64,000 bases of DNA from Protula sp. h YS-2021 (lineage: Eukaryota > Annelida > Polychaeta > Sabellida > Serpulidae): NCBI GenBank assembly GCA_949752745.1, contig OX457026.1, positions 74,154,742 to 74,218,741 of the forward strand. Direction: 5' to 3'. How positions within the stretch are numbered: position 1 is the stretch's first letter; each line of letters begins with the position of its first letter. Both the position numbers and the translations under genes were made by a program. Shown piece by piece: positions 44,428 to 52,663 of this stretch. The notes beneath the pieces are model-generated. The model was not told the origin of the DNA and did no database searches. It saw only the letters and a program-made list of their open reading frames with translations.

Positions 44428-44865
44428 ATGAAGAATCTTGTACTATTCAGCGGTCATAAGGGCGTTCTTTCAAATATGTTTCCAACACGACTTGAAAAGT
44501 ATGGACATGTGTTCAACTCAAGTGAAGCGTTGTATCAATATGAGAAAGCAGTGTTTCATCACCGTCAAGATATTGCTTCAGCCATTGCTTCATGTAGAAA
44601 TGGATATGAAGCAAAACGTATTGCTAAAGTGATAAAGCCATGTCCTTTATGGCATACAGTGAAGAGAAGCAAAATGCAAGATGTTTTACAAGTCAAACTG
44701 GATCAGTGTGTATTGTTTCGCAACAAGTTGAAAGAATGTAAAGACAAAACTTTAGTTGAAGCAACGTATGATCATTGGTGGGGAGCTGGTGTGAAACAAG
44801 TGTCATCTAGATATCCTGGTCAGAATATCATGGGAAAGTTGTTAGAACTGTTGTGTGAGGGTTAG
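44428..44865 (+). CDS. NADAR-domain protein (YbiA-like ADP-ribose glycosidase family)
   Basis: 145 aa, the length of a single NADAR domain. Signature blocks: GVLSNMFP near the N-terminus (like LSNFxP), NSSEALYQYEKA (like SxEHxxQxxKA), a central Lys/Arg helix, LWHTVKRSKMQDVLQVK (W...M...VLxxK), LVEATYDHWWGAG (DxxWGxG) and GQNIMGKLLELL (GQNxLGxxLMxxR). NADAR enzymes cleave N-glycosidic bonds in riboflavin intermediates, and described members remove ADP-ribose from nucleic-acid bases. In this mobile element it may reverse host or rival NAD-based or ADP-ribosylation defence; that role is inferred. Own ATG; downstream of the accessory cluster. Confidence 0.88.
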   Translation: MKNLVLFSGHKGVLSNMFPTRLEKYGHVFNSSEALYQYEKAVFHHRQDIASAIASCRNGYEAKRIAKVIKPCPLWHTVKRSKMQDVLQVKLDQCVLFRNKLKECKDKTLVEATYDHWWGAGVKQVSSRYPGQNIMGKLLELLCEG

Positions 44866-44966
44866 AGACTTTTTCATTTGCTTGCCAACCGTCATGGTGT
44901 GCAGACGTGTGAACATGTAAATTTGAAGTATGTTTAACTTGTGTTGCATTGATTCAAGACTGCACA

Positions 44967-45299
44967 ATGGCGGACATGACACTGAGACAATATATTGTGC
45001 AAAAAGCTTATTGTGAAGAAATGTTATCCGCTGTAAAAAAGTTTGCATATTTAGTCTGTCCTGCTTGTCAACATGAAGAGTGTCAAGAACATACTTGTCA
45101 TTTTGCATCTGTTTATACATATTGGAATGAAGCTAAATATTACATGCATTTAGATAAAGTGTTAGAGAATGCAAATCAACGTTGTGAGAAATATGGTGTA
45201 GATGCTATTACATTGGATGAACTCAGTCATTGGTTAGTGTTCATTGAAGACCAATGGTCTCCAGTTATTCATACCATTGTATCTATACTTGATTTGTAA
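44967..45299 (+). CDS. Polinton accessory protein C, unrecognised
   Basis: 110 aa from ATG 44,967 (an upstream TTG at 44,949 is not used as a start). It is helical, with CPACQHEECQEHTCH in the middle, a possible metal-binding cluster, and a C-terminal DELSHWLVFIEDQWSPVI segment. The C-terminal half has a weak pattern match to accessory proteins A and B. Function unknown. Confidence 0.6.
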   Translation: MADMTLRQYIVQKAYCEEMLSAVKKFAYLVCPACQHEECQEHTCHFASVYTYWNEAKYYMHLDKVLENANQRCEKYGVDAITLDELSHWLVFIEDQWSPVIHTIVSILDL

Positions 45300-45352
45300 A
45301 AAACTTGTTAGTTAAGTTATAAATGCATGTTAGTTAAGTGATGTTGGTTGAG

Positions 45353-45360
45353 TTATAAAA
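45353..45360 (+). promoter_or_regulatory. TATA box upstream of the integrase
   Basis: TTATAAAA, 45 nt before ATG 45,405, preceded by GTTAGTTAAGTTATAAAT repeats. Confidence 0.5.
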
Positions 45361-45404
45361 TAAAAGCTGTTCTGTTGAGAAGGTGGTTTTCATTCGGTGT
45401 GACC

Positions 45405-46514
45405 ATGTCGACGTGGAAAGACTACTTGACCAATATTTACTTCAAACCTGGACAGCCTGGAGCATTTGCTGGTCCTTACAAACTGTATCACATCTTACGA
45501 AAACATAATCAACCAGTCACACAGTCACAGGTGAAGAAATGGTTGCAGGATCAAGATGCTTTTAGTTTACTCCAACCTGTCAAATACAGGTTCAAAAGAC
45601 AACGTGTCATTACACGTGGTATTGATGACATGTGGGATATTGATTTGGCTGATATGGGAAACATAGCTCCCTATAATGATGACATACGCTTTTTACTCAT
45701 TGTCATTGATGTGTTTTCCAAATATGTCTGGGTACAGCCAATACCTAATAAATCACATACCAGCGTCATACAAGCTTTCCAAAAGATTTTTCATGACACA
45801 CGACGAAGACCGCGAACTCTAAGGTCTGATAAAGGAACAGAATTTAAAAACAGATGGGTAAAAGCATTTTTGAAGAAAGAAGGCATTCATGCTTATACCA
45901 CAAAGAATGAAACCAAAGCCAACTTTGCTGAAAGAGTCATTCGTACTCTAAAGGGAATGATGTATCGGTATTTTCTACATAATCAAACTTACCGTTATTT
46001 AGACATTCTTCCAGACTTGGTGTACAATTACAACCATAGACCTCATGGTTCTCTTCCTAATAAATATGCTCCAGCCGAGATTCGTAAAGACAACGAATCA
46101 AAAGTGTGGAAGTATATGTATGTCGACAAACTGAAATTGAAACCTAAGAAGAAGAAGAAGAAGTACAAATTTAACATTGGTGATCATGTTCGCATTTCTC
46201 ACATTAAATATGTGTTTCAACGGGATTATCACATCAAATGGACGCAAGAAGTCTTCATTGTCACACATCGTTGTAAGAAGCAAGGAATACATTTATATCG
46301 TGTGAAAGACTTTTTAGACGAAGATATTGATGGTCATTTCTATGAAGAAGAACTGCAGAAAGTGACCAAAGATATTGAATCTATTTATAGAATTGAAAAA
46401 GTCTTGAAAACACGTAAAAGACGAGGAGGAGGTGTGAAAGAATTATTTGTCAAGTGGTTAGGTTGGCCAAACAAGTTTAACAGTTGGGTGAAAGAAACAG
46501 ACATTCAACAATGA
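45405..46514 (+). CDS. Polinton integrase (retroviral-type DDE) with C-terminal chromodomain
   Basis: 369 aa from ATG 45,405 (context ACCATGT); the longer open frame begins at a TTG. The N-terminal ~70 residues resemble the Polinton integrase leader (YFKPGQPGAFAG...VKKWLQDQDAFSL). The catalytic rve core has Asp80 (WDIDLADM), Asp142 (LRSDKGTEF) and Glu176 (NFAERVIRTLKG), a D,D(33)E arrangement. A Lys-rich linker follows, then a chromodomain at about 324-369 (YRIEKVLKTR...LFVKWLGWPNKFNSWV). It joins the element ends to target DNA, making the 6-bp duplication; the chromodomain may steer it to modified histones. Its stop overlaps the ATPase start (ATGA). Confidence 0.96.
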   Translation: MSTWKDYLTNIYFKPGQPGAFAGPYKLYHILRKHNQPVTQSQVKKWLQDQDAFSLLQPVKYRFKRQRVITRGIDDMWDIDLADMGNIAPYNDDIRFLLIVIDVFSKYVWVQPIPNKSHTSVIQAFQKIFHDTRRRPRTLRSDKGTEFKNRWVKAFLKKEGIHAYTTKNETKANFAERVIRTLKGMMYRYFLHNQTYRYLDILPDLVYNYNHRPHGSLPNKYAPAEIRKDNESKVWKYMYVDKLKLKPKKKKKKYKFNIGDHVRISHIKYVFQRDYHIKWTQEVFIVTHRCKKQGIHLYRVKDFLDEDIDGHFYEEELQKVTKDIESIYRIEKVLKTRKRRGGGVKELFVKWLGWPNKFNSWVKETDIQQ

Positions 46515-47170
46515 AGCATCCATTTACATGTTTGGTCTCTGGACCTACAGGCAGTGGCAAAACGTCTCTGGTGAAGGAAATTCTAGAACAAAAGTTGATT
46601 AAACCCTCTCCAAAAAGCATTTTATGGCTCTATGCAGCAGATCAGCCTTTGTACAAGGGAATGAAAGGCGTGGAATTTTACCAAGGCATTCCAGATGACA
46701 TTGAAGAGCGTTTTAACCCGAAGAAACCAAACTTACTTATCATTGATGACTTAATGACGAAATGCCATAGTGATGAGCGTATGACACGTCTCTTTAGTGT
46801 TGGCAGCAGTCATCAAAATCTAAGCATTATTTTTATTGTGCATAATTTATTCCATCATGGGAAAGAGATGCGAAATATTAGTTTGAATACACATTATATC
46901 ATTCTGTTTAAAAATCCGAGAGACAGTCAACAAATTAGTACATTGGCGCGGCAAATGTATCCTAGAAGATCTCAATTTCTCATAGAAGCCTATCAAGATG
47001 CTACTAGCAAACCTCATGGTTATTTATTCATTGATTTAAAACCAAAGACAAATGATCAACTACGTATTCGTACAGGCATTTTACCAAAAGATACACATTA
47101 TGTATATATTGATAAAGCAGTGTATGAACAAGAACCAAGTCATTTAACCATTCGCAGTCAAGATGTCTAA
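46511..47170 (+). CDS. FtsK/HerA (A32-type) DNA-packaging ATPase
   Basis: 219 aa starting MKHPFTCLVSGPTGSGKTS. The ATG overlaps the integrase stop; an in-frame upstream TTG is not credible. Walker A GPTGSGKT is at residues 11-18 and Walker B NLLIIDDL at 74-81, followed by SVGSSHQNLSIIFIVHNLF, the sensor/arginine region of viral genome-packaging ATPases, and QISTLARQMYP. It would pump the element's DNA into capsids. Length and motif spacing match Polinton ATPases. Confidence 0.95.
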   Translation: MKHPFTCLVSGPTGSGKTSLVKEILEQKLIKPSPKSILWLYAADQPLYKGMKGVEFYQGIPDDIEERFNPKKPNLLIIDDLMTKCHSDERMTRLFSVGSSHQNLSIIFIVHNLFHHGKEMRNISLNTHYIILFKNPRDSQQISTLARQMYPRRSQFLIEAYQDATSKPHGYLFIDLKPKTNDQLRIRTGILPKDTHYVYIDKAVYEQEPSHLTIRSQDV

Positions 47171-47489
47171 ACGTATTCGAGCGAACCAGCCGTTTCTTCA
47201 TTTGCTTGCACGCAGTGGGCCTAAACGACGTAAATCCTTGCTACAGCAAGCTACAAAGGAGGAATTAACAAGCTTGTTTGAAATTTGTTTGAATATATTG
47301 CAAGGACATTTACCCTTAAGCTCAAAACGGTTTAAGGAATTTAAACGTGAACGTCATACGCTACGTACTCTAGCAGATAAGAAGATATCCCTTCGACGAA
47401 AAAAGAAGTTGATTAATCAGAAAGGAGGATTCATTGGAGTTATTGCTAGATTGGCATTGCCCTTGTTAGCCAAACTGCTGCTAAAATGA
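47163..47489 (+). CDS. Small basic Polinton protein, probable virion/core component
   Basis: 108 aa, overlapping the ATPase gene by 8 nt. A conserved-looking order HLLARSGPKRRKSLLQQAT, EICLNILQGHLPLS, then LADKKISLRRKKKLINQKGG is followed by a hydrophobic C-terminus (FIGVIARLALPLLAKLLLK). This architecture is common beside capsid genes in Polintons and adintoviruses, where such proteins are thought to bind DNA in the virion. The biochemical role is unproven. Confidence 0.8.
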   Translation: MSKRIRANQPFLHLLARSGPKRRKSLLQQATKEELTSLFEICLNILQGHLPLSSKRFKEFKRERHTLRTLADKKISLRRKKKLINQKGGFIGVIARLALPLLAKLLLK

Positions 47490-48064
47490 AACATACGATG
47501 AAAATGGTCCTCATTCCTGAATATGAATACAAACTGTTATTAGAAAAGAAGGATAAAGATGGTGAAATCAAAACGAAAGTGAATAAACTTTTACGTGGGA
47601 AACGAACACGTGAAAAGGTTATTGAAATGTCTCAACTTCTTGGTCGTCATTTACGAACAAGTCAGTCTAGGCAGCAAAAGCCCTCATCATCATCACCACC
47701 TGAAAAGCCAGAAAAGTTATTTTTAAGTCATTTTCAACCTATCTATCATGGAAAAGTAACACAACTTTTAGCAGAACTGAAGAAATATGGTACGACATGG
47801 TCAGAGAAGAATGAACTTGTGTTGAAAACGGGCGATATTATAGCAAATTCCAACATGGTTGATTTGATGAAAGAAGCATTGGTGGCGACAAGAAGAAAAG
47901 AACGAGCCATACCACCACATGGCTGGCATCCGTTTATCCAGGAAATTGTAGATGCGAATATTCCAAAAACAATGTTTAGTAAAAAGACCACTCGTGACGA
48001 CATTACAACAGAAATGAAACAACGTCAACAAAGACGGTTTCCTGAAGGATGGGAAAATTTTTAA
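47486..48064 (+). CDS. Conserved Polinton protein, unrecognised function
   Basis: 192 aa; ATG overlaps the previous stop (ATGA). A basic helical N-terminus (KVNKLLRGKRTREKVIEMS) is followed by a Ser/Pro linker. A globular part has TWSEKNELVLKTGDIIANSN, MVDLMKEALV, PPHGWHPFIQEI and NIPKTMF, a pattern typical of the uncharacterised protein between ATPase and capsid genes in animal Polintons. Inferred structural or assembly role. Confidence 0.75.
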   Translation: MKHTMKMVLIPEYEYKLLLEKKDKDGEIKTKVNKLLRGKRTREKVIEMSQLLGRHLRTSQSRQQKPSSSSPPEKPEKLFLSHFQPIYHGKVTQLLAELKKYGTTWSEKNELVLKTGDIIANSNMVDLMKEALVATRRKERAIPPHGWHPFIQEIVDANIPKTMFSKKTTRDDITTEMKQRQQRRFPEGWENF

Positions 48065-48273
48065 CATGGCTGAAAGAGCTATGTTGTTGTTGTTGTGAGG
48101 AAGATAAACCAACTATTCCTGTGAAGATTAGATGTACAAGTGCTTGTTGTGAAGGAGAAGTTATAGATCATCTAGATCATCATCATGATGTAAAAGACCA
48201 TTTGCATACTTGGTCGAATGGCGCGCGCTATCGTGAAGTATATAGGCAACGTCAACGCACCTATACCATTTAG
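48049..48273 (+). CDS. Small protein with N-myristoylation signal and five-Cys run
   Basis: 74 aa; overlaps the preceding gene by 16 nt in another frame. It starts MGKFLTWLKELCCCCCEEDK: Gly2 and Thr6 fit the myristoylation consensus, and the Cys run could be palmitoylated. A His-rich segment (DHLDHHHDVKDHLH) follows. It is predicted to be a peripheral membrane protein, perhaps for virion budding or entry. No homologue is recognised. Confidence 0.6.
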   Translation: MGKFLTWLKELCCCCCEEDKPTIPVKIRCTSACCEGEVIDHLDHHHDVKDHLHTWSNGARYREVYRQRQRTYTI

Positions 48274-48284
48274 TTCCCACCATC

Positions 48285-49046
48285 ATGGAGTCGACAAGCT
48301 TTTACATCACTTTGCCTAGCAATGCGAGTATGAACTATTATCCCAACAACAAGGCTTCGAATTATCAAATTCGTATGCCTCGAACCATCTATCTGAATGG
48401 AAAATATGAAGTGGCTTTAGCTGAAATTCAATATCCACATACATGGACAACGATGAGACATGACATGGACTATTCTATTCAGTATCGACAACAACCACTG
48501 ACAGAGACACTTGACACTATCAATATTCCCTATGGTTATTATAGATCCATACAAGAAATATGTCAGGCAGTGAATGAAGAAGCAACTCATTCTATGAAAG
48601 ATGATCTTAAAGAAGCTATTCGGATAAAGTATGATAAAATTAGACGACGTGTGTTTCTATTTCTAAATTATGGTTTTGAAGTGTCCTTTTCCGCTGGATT
48701 GGCTGAGATTTTAGGATTTATCCCAGAGCAATGGTATACTGAAACATGTACAGCTGAACATAAAGCGGATGTGAAACAGGGATTTTATACACTGTATGTG
48801 TATTGTAGCATTTGTGAACCACAAGTTGTTGGTGATTATTATGTGCCGTTACTACGTTCTGTTGGCATACAAGGCCATGATGGTGACATTATCATGAAAA
48901 CGTACGGCGAACCGCATTATGTTCCTGTAAACACGTCCAAATTTGACGTGATAGAAATGAATATTAAGGACGACACAGGCTATAATGTTCCATTTCAAAC
49001 TGGAAAGGTGATCTGTAAACTTCATTTTCGACCAAAAGCAATATGA
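48285..49046 (+). CDS. Polinton minor capsid protein (penton-like, PX-type)
   Basis: 253 aa, ATG in good context (ATCATGG). The N-terminus FYITLPSNASMNYYPNNKAS and the following IYLNGKYEVALAEIQYP match the conserved protein encoded just before the major capsid gene in many animal Polintons, regarded as the single-jelly-roll minor capsid/penton protein. The C-terminus (TGYNVPFQTGKVICKLHF) is strand-rich. It would sit at the icosahedral vertices. Identification rests on motif and gene order. Confidence 0.8.
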   Translation: MESTSFYITLPSNASMNYYPNNKASNYQIRMPRTIYLNGKYEVALAEIQYPHTWTTMRHDMDYSIQYRQQPLTETLDTINIPYGYYRSIQEICQAVNEEATHSMKDDLKEAIRIKYDKIRRRVFLFLNYGFEVSFSAGLAEILGFIPEQWYTETCTAEHKADVKQGFYTLYVYCSICEPQVVGDYYVPLLRSVGIQGHDGDIIMKTYGEPHYVPVNTSKFDVIEMNIKDDTGYNVPFQTGKVICKLHFRPKAI

Positions 49047-49384
49047 AAGCTTATACACACGATCCGTCTGCATATCGCAACCATTTTCTTCGTCAAGTGG
49101 GCGGGGAATTACCAGGATTCAAAGGAGCGCGAATCCAGTATGGCGATGGTATTGGTTCAATACTGGGATCATTGGCTCGCAAAGCTATTCCACTACTTAA
49201 GGCTGGGGCTAAGATCGTTGCGCCACATCTTAAGAAGGCTGCAAAGAATGTCGCGAAAGATGTGACGGGTCGAGTAGCAGAACGTGTGTTTGGTGAACAA
49301 AAGCGTATGCAACCGACGAAACGTGTCAGAAGACGAAAAACAGCCAGACGGATAACATCAAAATATCGCAAAGATATTTTTTAA
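49043..49384 (+). CDS. Small basic adenovirus pVI/pX-like minor virion protein
   Basis: 113 aa; ATG overlaps the minor capsid stop. An N-terminal Gly-rich segment (GGELPGFKGARIQYGDGIGS) leads to an amphipathic helix (LARKAIPLLKAGAKIVAP) and a strongly basic tail (KRVRRRKTARRITSKYRK). The layout resembles adenoviral and adintoviral minor core/cement proteins that bind DNA or disrupt membranes after protease cleavage. Position between the two capsid genes supports this. Confidence 0.72.
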   Translation: MKAYTHDPSAYRNHFLRQVGGELPGFKGARIQYGDGIGSILGSLARKAIPLLKAGAKIVAPHLKKAAKNVAKDVTGRVAERVFGEQKRMQPTKRVRRRKTARRITSKYRKDIF

Positions 49385-49394
49385 AGAAAAAAAA

Positions 49395-50768
49395 ATGTCT
49401 CTCATTCATAATCATTCGTGTGAATGTAGTCTTTCTCCATTGGAATGGTTTCACGTACCACCAACGCAAACTGCTGTAGAGAAAAGTTATAATGTTGACT
49501 ATCAACCACTTACAAGCATTAGAGAAGGCGCTCCAATAGAATTCTACATTCCTGCGAGTACAGAAGAATATCTGGATTTAAAGAACAGCAAACTTCATAT
49601 TGTATGTCGCATTCTAAAGGCTGATGGAACAGCGTGTGGCGCAGATGATAATGTCTCTTGCATCAATGATGTGTTTAATGGGTTATGGTCTAATATTGAA
49701 TTGTTTCTGAATGATCGTTTGGTTTCGCATAGCAACAATACTCATGGTTATACCAGTATTATCTCTCATCTCATCCATGATTCGGAAGAAAGTCTACATT
49801 CTGAGCGCTCTATGCGTCTCATGTATAAGGATACTGCTGGGTCAATGAATAGCTATGAGGTGAAAAGACCTAATCATGAACAATATGTATCCGGGTTTCA
49901 TGTCAATGTCGACGGCGGTGACTTGGCTGAGCAAGGCAACAATGGCTTACATCATCGTTATTTGCATACACGTCTTAGCCGTGATGTTATGCTTACTGGC
50001 GGTTTAAGGATAGATTTGTTTGAGCAGGATCGTTATCTTCCGAATGGTATCAGTTTGAAATTGCGTTTCCATAGACAAAAAGATGACTATGTATTGATGG
50101 CTGCAGATAATACCTATAAGGTAGAAGTGAAAGAGGCATTTTTAACCATTCGCAAAGTGAGGGTGAGTCCAGGTATTCAGTTAGGACATACAGATGCATT
50201 GATGAAAAGTCCTGCCAAGATCATCATCACTAGAAAAGAATGTAAAGTCTTGGCTATTCCAGCAGGATTTCAGTCTTTTGTGAAAGATAACATCTTTTTG
50301 GGTCAATTACCAAATCGTATTGTCATTGGTCTGGTTCATAATGAAGCTTTTGGTGGATCAGTATTGAGGAATCCATATGATTTCAAACATTTTAATCTGG
50401 ACTATATGCAACTGTACACGGATGGTTAACCAGTTCTATCCAAACCTCTCAAGCTTGACATTACACAGAACAAATACCTGGACGCTTTTGAAACGCTTTA
50501 CAAATCGTTTGATCGGTTGAATGGTGAGAAAAGTTCCATTATAAAACGGGAAGATTGGCCTAGAGGTTATGCTTTATTTTCGTTTGACTTAACACCGGAT
50601 TATGATGGCGATGATCATTTCCCCCTGATCAAGCATGGGAATTTGCGGCTAGAAATGAACTTTGCTACGGCTTTGCAACATACCATCAATGTCATTGTCT
50701 ATGCTGAATTTGACAACATTATTGAGATCAGTGCAAATCGCAGCATCCAATTCGACTACCAGTCATGA
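49395..50768 (+). pseudogene. Polinton major capsid protein (double jelly roll, PY-type), one in-frame stop
   Basis: ATG 49,395; open for 344 codons, then TAA at 50,427-50,429. The same frame resumes at once and runs 112 more codons to TGA 50,766-50,768, which overlaps the protease ATG. Recognisable blocks: SLSPLEWFHVPPTQTAVE, GAPIEFYIPASTEEYLDL, LSRDVMLTGGLRIDLFEQD in the first part; ITQNKYLDAFETLYKSF and GYALFSFDLTPDY in the second. This is the hexon-like shell protein of Polintons and adintoviruses. The only visible lesion is the nonsense codon; no GT-AG intron removes it. A truncated protein would lack the C-terminal quarter. Readthrough cannot be excluded. Confidence 0.88.
50427..50429 (+). 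other. In-frame TAA within the major capsid gene
   Basis: Single nonsense codon at codon 345 with homologous sequence continuing in the same frame. Following base is C (TAA-C), not a known efficient readthrough context. Confidence 0.85.
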
Positions 50769-51202
50769 ACACGAAGCAGATTGATGCCATATTGAGTCAT
50801 GATGTCATGACCAAAGACTTGTTTCAAGGCGTGTTTGCCATGGACCAGTTACCGTCTTTACAACGCGGTGCCTATGTGATCAACACAGACGATCAAGATG
50901 AACCAGGAGAACATTGGGTGGCAGTGTATTATGACAAAGACCCTGCAGAATATTTTGACTCTTATGGACTGTTCCCTCTCGATGATCGTTTAGATATGTT
51001 TTTAAGAAATGACTATATGTATAATTCTATATCATTACAAACGCCAATATCATCGTCATGTGGTTTTTATTGTGTCTATTATATATTACATAGAGCTCGA
51101 GGTCAGAGTATGTTTGATATTGTGAATATATTAAAAAGAAAGGATGGTGATTTTATTGTAAAGGATTTTGTATATAGACATTATAAACCATTGTTTTATT
51201 AA
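50765..51202 (+). CDS. Adenain-like cysteine protease
   Basis: 145 aa. The ATG overlaps the capsid stop. Catalytic residues of the adenovirus-type (C5/Ulp1-like) fold are in order: His50 (GEHWVAVYY), Asp65 (EYFDSYGLFP) and Cys99 (SSSCGFYCVYY), with Gln92 placed for the oxyanion hole. It would process capsid and core precursors during maturation. It is shorter than adenovirus protease (~204 aa) but normal for Polintons. It is the last rightward gene before the convergent region. Confidence 0.93.
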   Translation: MNTKQIDAILSHDVMTKDLFQGVFAMDQLPSLQRGAYVINTDDQDEPGEHWVAVYYDKDPAEYFDSYGLFPLDDRLDMFLRNDYMYNSISLQTPISSSCGFYCVYYILHRARGQSMFDIVNILKRKDGDFIVKDFVYRHYKPLFY

Positions 51203-51600
51203 TGTTGTTGTTGTTATATTAGTTAAGTTGTTGTTGTTGTTATATTAGTTAAGTTGTTGTTGTTGTTATATTAGTTAAGTTGTTGTTGTTGTTATATTAG
51301 TTAAGTTGTTGTTGTTAAATAAAACAAATCAAGTTTCAAACAACTGTCTTGTTTATTGTGTTCTATTTACAAATTCTTAACTACAAACACTATTTACAAA
51401 GTTTACAAACACTATTTACAAAGTTTACAAACACTATTTACAAACTCTTAACTACAAACGCTATTTACACTATTTACAAATTCTTAACTACAAATTCTAT
51501 TTACACTATTTACAAACTTTTATTTACACTATTTACACTATTTACAAAATTCTTAACTACAAACTCTTAACTACAAAGTCTATTTACACTATTTACAAAC
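51203..51600. repeat. Convergent intergenic region with simple repeats and opposing poly(A) signals
   Basis: TGTTGTTGTTGTTATATTAGTTAAGT repeats (about 26 bp, roughly five copies) to 51,315. AATAAA (about 51,317) serves the rightward genes and TTTATT (about 51,352) the leftward. Then come TTACAAACACTATTTACAAA-type repeats to 51,600. It separates the two convergent gene sets. Confidence 0.8.
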
Positions 51601-51603
51601 TTT

Positions 51604-51978
51604 TTATTTACAAACACATTCATTTTTCAATACATTCATCAATGAATACCATTCATTAGAATCTAAATTGATATAGGTATCATAGACATTACATCCATGT
51701 TTGTAAATGCTATGAAAGCTCACATAACACACATCACCAAACTTTATCACTTTAACAGTTACATGTTCAGACAGTTTCAGTTCATATCCTTCTTCTAAGT
51801 CAATGTCCATCACACGCATAGGTTGTGTCAGCTCAATGGATTTGGTGCCTCGTGTAAGCCATATTTCTGTTTCTTTGAATTCAAGCGTTAGGTTCTTTCC
51901 AATCCAATGCTTGTAACAGAGCGTACCATTCCACTGTGTTGAGGGTGATGTAGTCATAGTTTTCTGTAAGCTCGTCAT
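51604..51978 (-). CDS. PC4-like small protein, paralogue 1
   Basis: 124 aa from ATG 51,978, overlapping the next upstream gene by 98 nt in another frame; a later ATG at 51,957 is possible. NLTLEFKETEIWLTRGTK and YVSFHSIYKHG, YINLDSNEWYSLM align with the PC4-like protein at 43,225 and, more loosely, with the canonical PC4 fold at 52,664. PC4 domains form dimers that hold single-stranded DNA. Function here is inferred. Confidence 0.65.
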   Translation of the reverse strand: MTSLQKTMTTSPSTQWNGTLCYKHWIGKNLTLEFKETEIWLTRGTKSIELTQPMRVMDIDLEEGYELKLSEHVTVKVIKFGDVCYVSFHSIYKHGCNVYDTYINLDSNEWYSLMNVLKNECVCK

Positions 51979-52222
51979 ATTGGCGAAATTGTATAAACAC
52001 GTCTAAGCAGTTCTCAGTCACACGCACTTCTAATTCATTTGAGACTGCCAGGAGAAAGCCAGGTATCCTGAACTTCTCTAGATGGTCTTTCAACACGGAT
52101 TGGTCATCAAGTGATAGGACGAGATACTGTCCAAAATGTCTTAGCACAATGTCATCATATTCGTTTCTCAGATATGAGAACCCATGCGTAATTGGTTTAT
52201 ATTCCGTTAAAAAGTCTTCCAT
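51881..52222 (-). CDS. PC4-like small protein, paralogue 2
   Basis: 113 aa from ATG 52,222 (upstream TTG 52,231 ignored). ELEVRVTENCLDVFIQFRQY and YDYITLNTVEWYALLQAL repeat the strand-strand-helix pattern of its neighbours. It ends inside the start of paralogue 1. A weak TATA-like CATAAAAAAA lies near 52,274-52,283. Confidence 0.65.
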   Translation of the reverse strand: MEDFLTEYKPITHGFSYLRNEYDDIVLRHFGQYLVLSLDDQSVLKDHLEKFRIPGFLLAVSNELEVRVTENCLDVFIQFRQYDELTENYDYITLNTVEWYALLQALDWKEPNA

Positions 52223-52278
52223 CTCGTTCAACAGTCAGATGAACTATGAGCTGTCTCCTTGTCTGCAAAGACGTTTTT

Positions 52279-52650
52279 TTATGCTCGCAAGATGGTGAAG
52301 AGTGGATGTTGTGTCACTTCTAGGAATCGCAAGACTGCGCGCCAGTTCTTGATATCAAAGATGATCAAATCTGTATATGGTGTATCTGGTACAACTCCCT
52401 TATAATCCTTTGGATAATCCTGTAAAAGATTTCTACAGATTTCTACACGTATGTTAGAATCATATTCAGCCACCGTCACTTCCACTTTATTTTCAAGTCT
52501 ACGTTTAAACCCAGCTTCAAGTGGTATGTTTTTAAAGTCTTTCCACACTTCAGGTTTAAACCGATGATAACTTGTCTTAGAATCTAGTATCACTTCATTC
52601 CTCTCATTGACAGTAAGGTAAACACCACCGTTCAGCATGAGTGCATTCAT
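52279..52650 (-). CDS. PC4-like small protein, paralogue 3
   Basis: 123 aa from ATG 52,650, 13 nt after the canonical PC4 gene. KVEVTVAEYDSNIRVEICRN and DLIIFDIKNWRAVLRFLE follow the same pattern. The sequence is strongly diverged, so the assignment rests on pattern and position. Confidence 0.6.
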   Translation of the reverse strand: MNALMLNGGVYLTVNERNEVILDSKTSYHRFKPEVWKDFKNIPLEAGFKRRLENKVEVTVAEYDSNIRVEICRNLLQDYPKDYKGVVPDTPYTDLIIFDIKNWRAVLRFLEVTQHPLFTILRA

Positions 52651-52663
52651 GATTGTTACCTTG

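Noticed and set aside
45348..45404. TTG-initiated extension of the integrase
   Set aside because: It overlaps the TATA box; ATG 45,405 has good context and starts at the conserved leader.
46098..46292. Minus-strand frame within the integrase
   Set aside because: Leu-rich mirror of the Lys-rich linker; shadow of the integrase gene.
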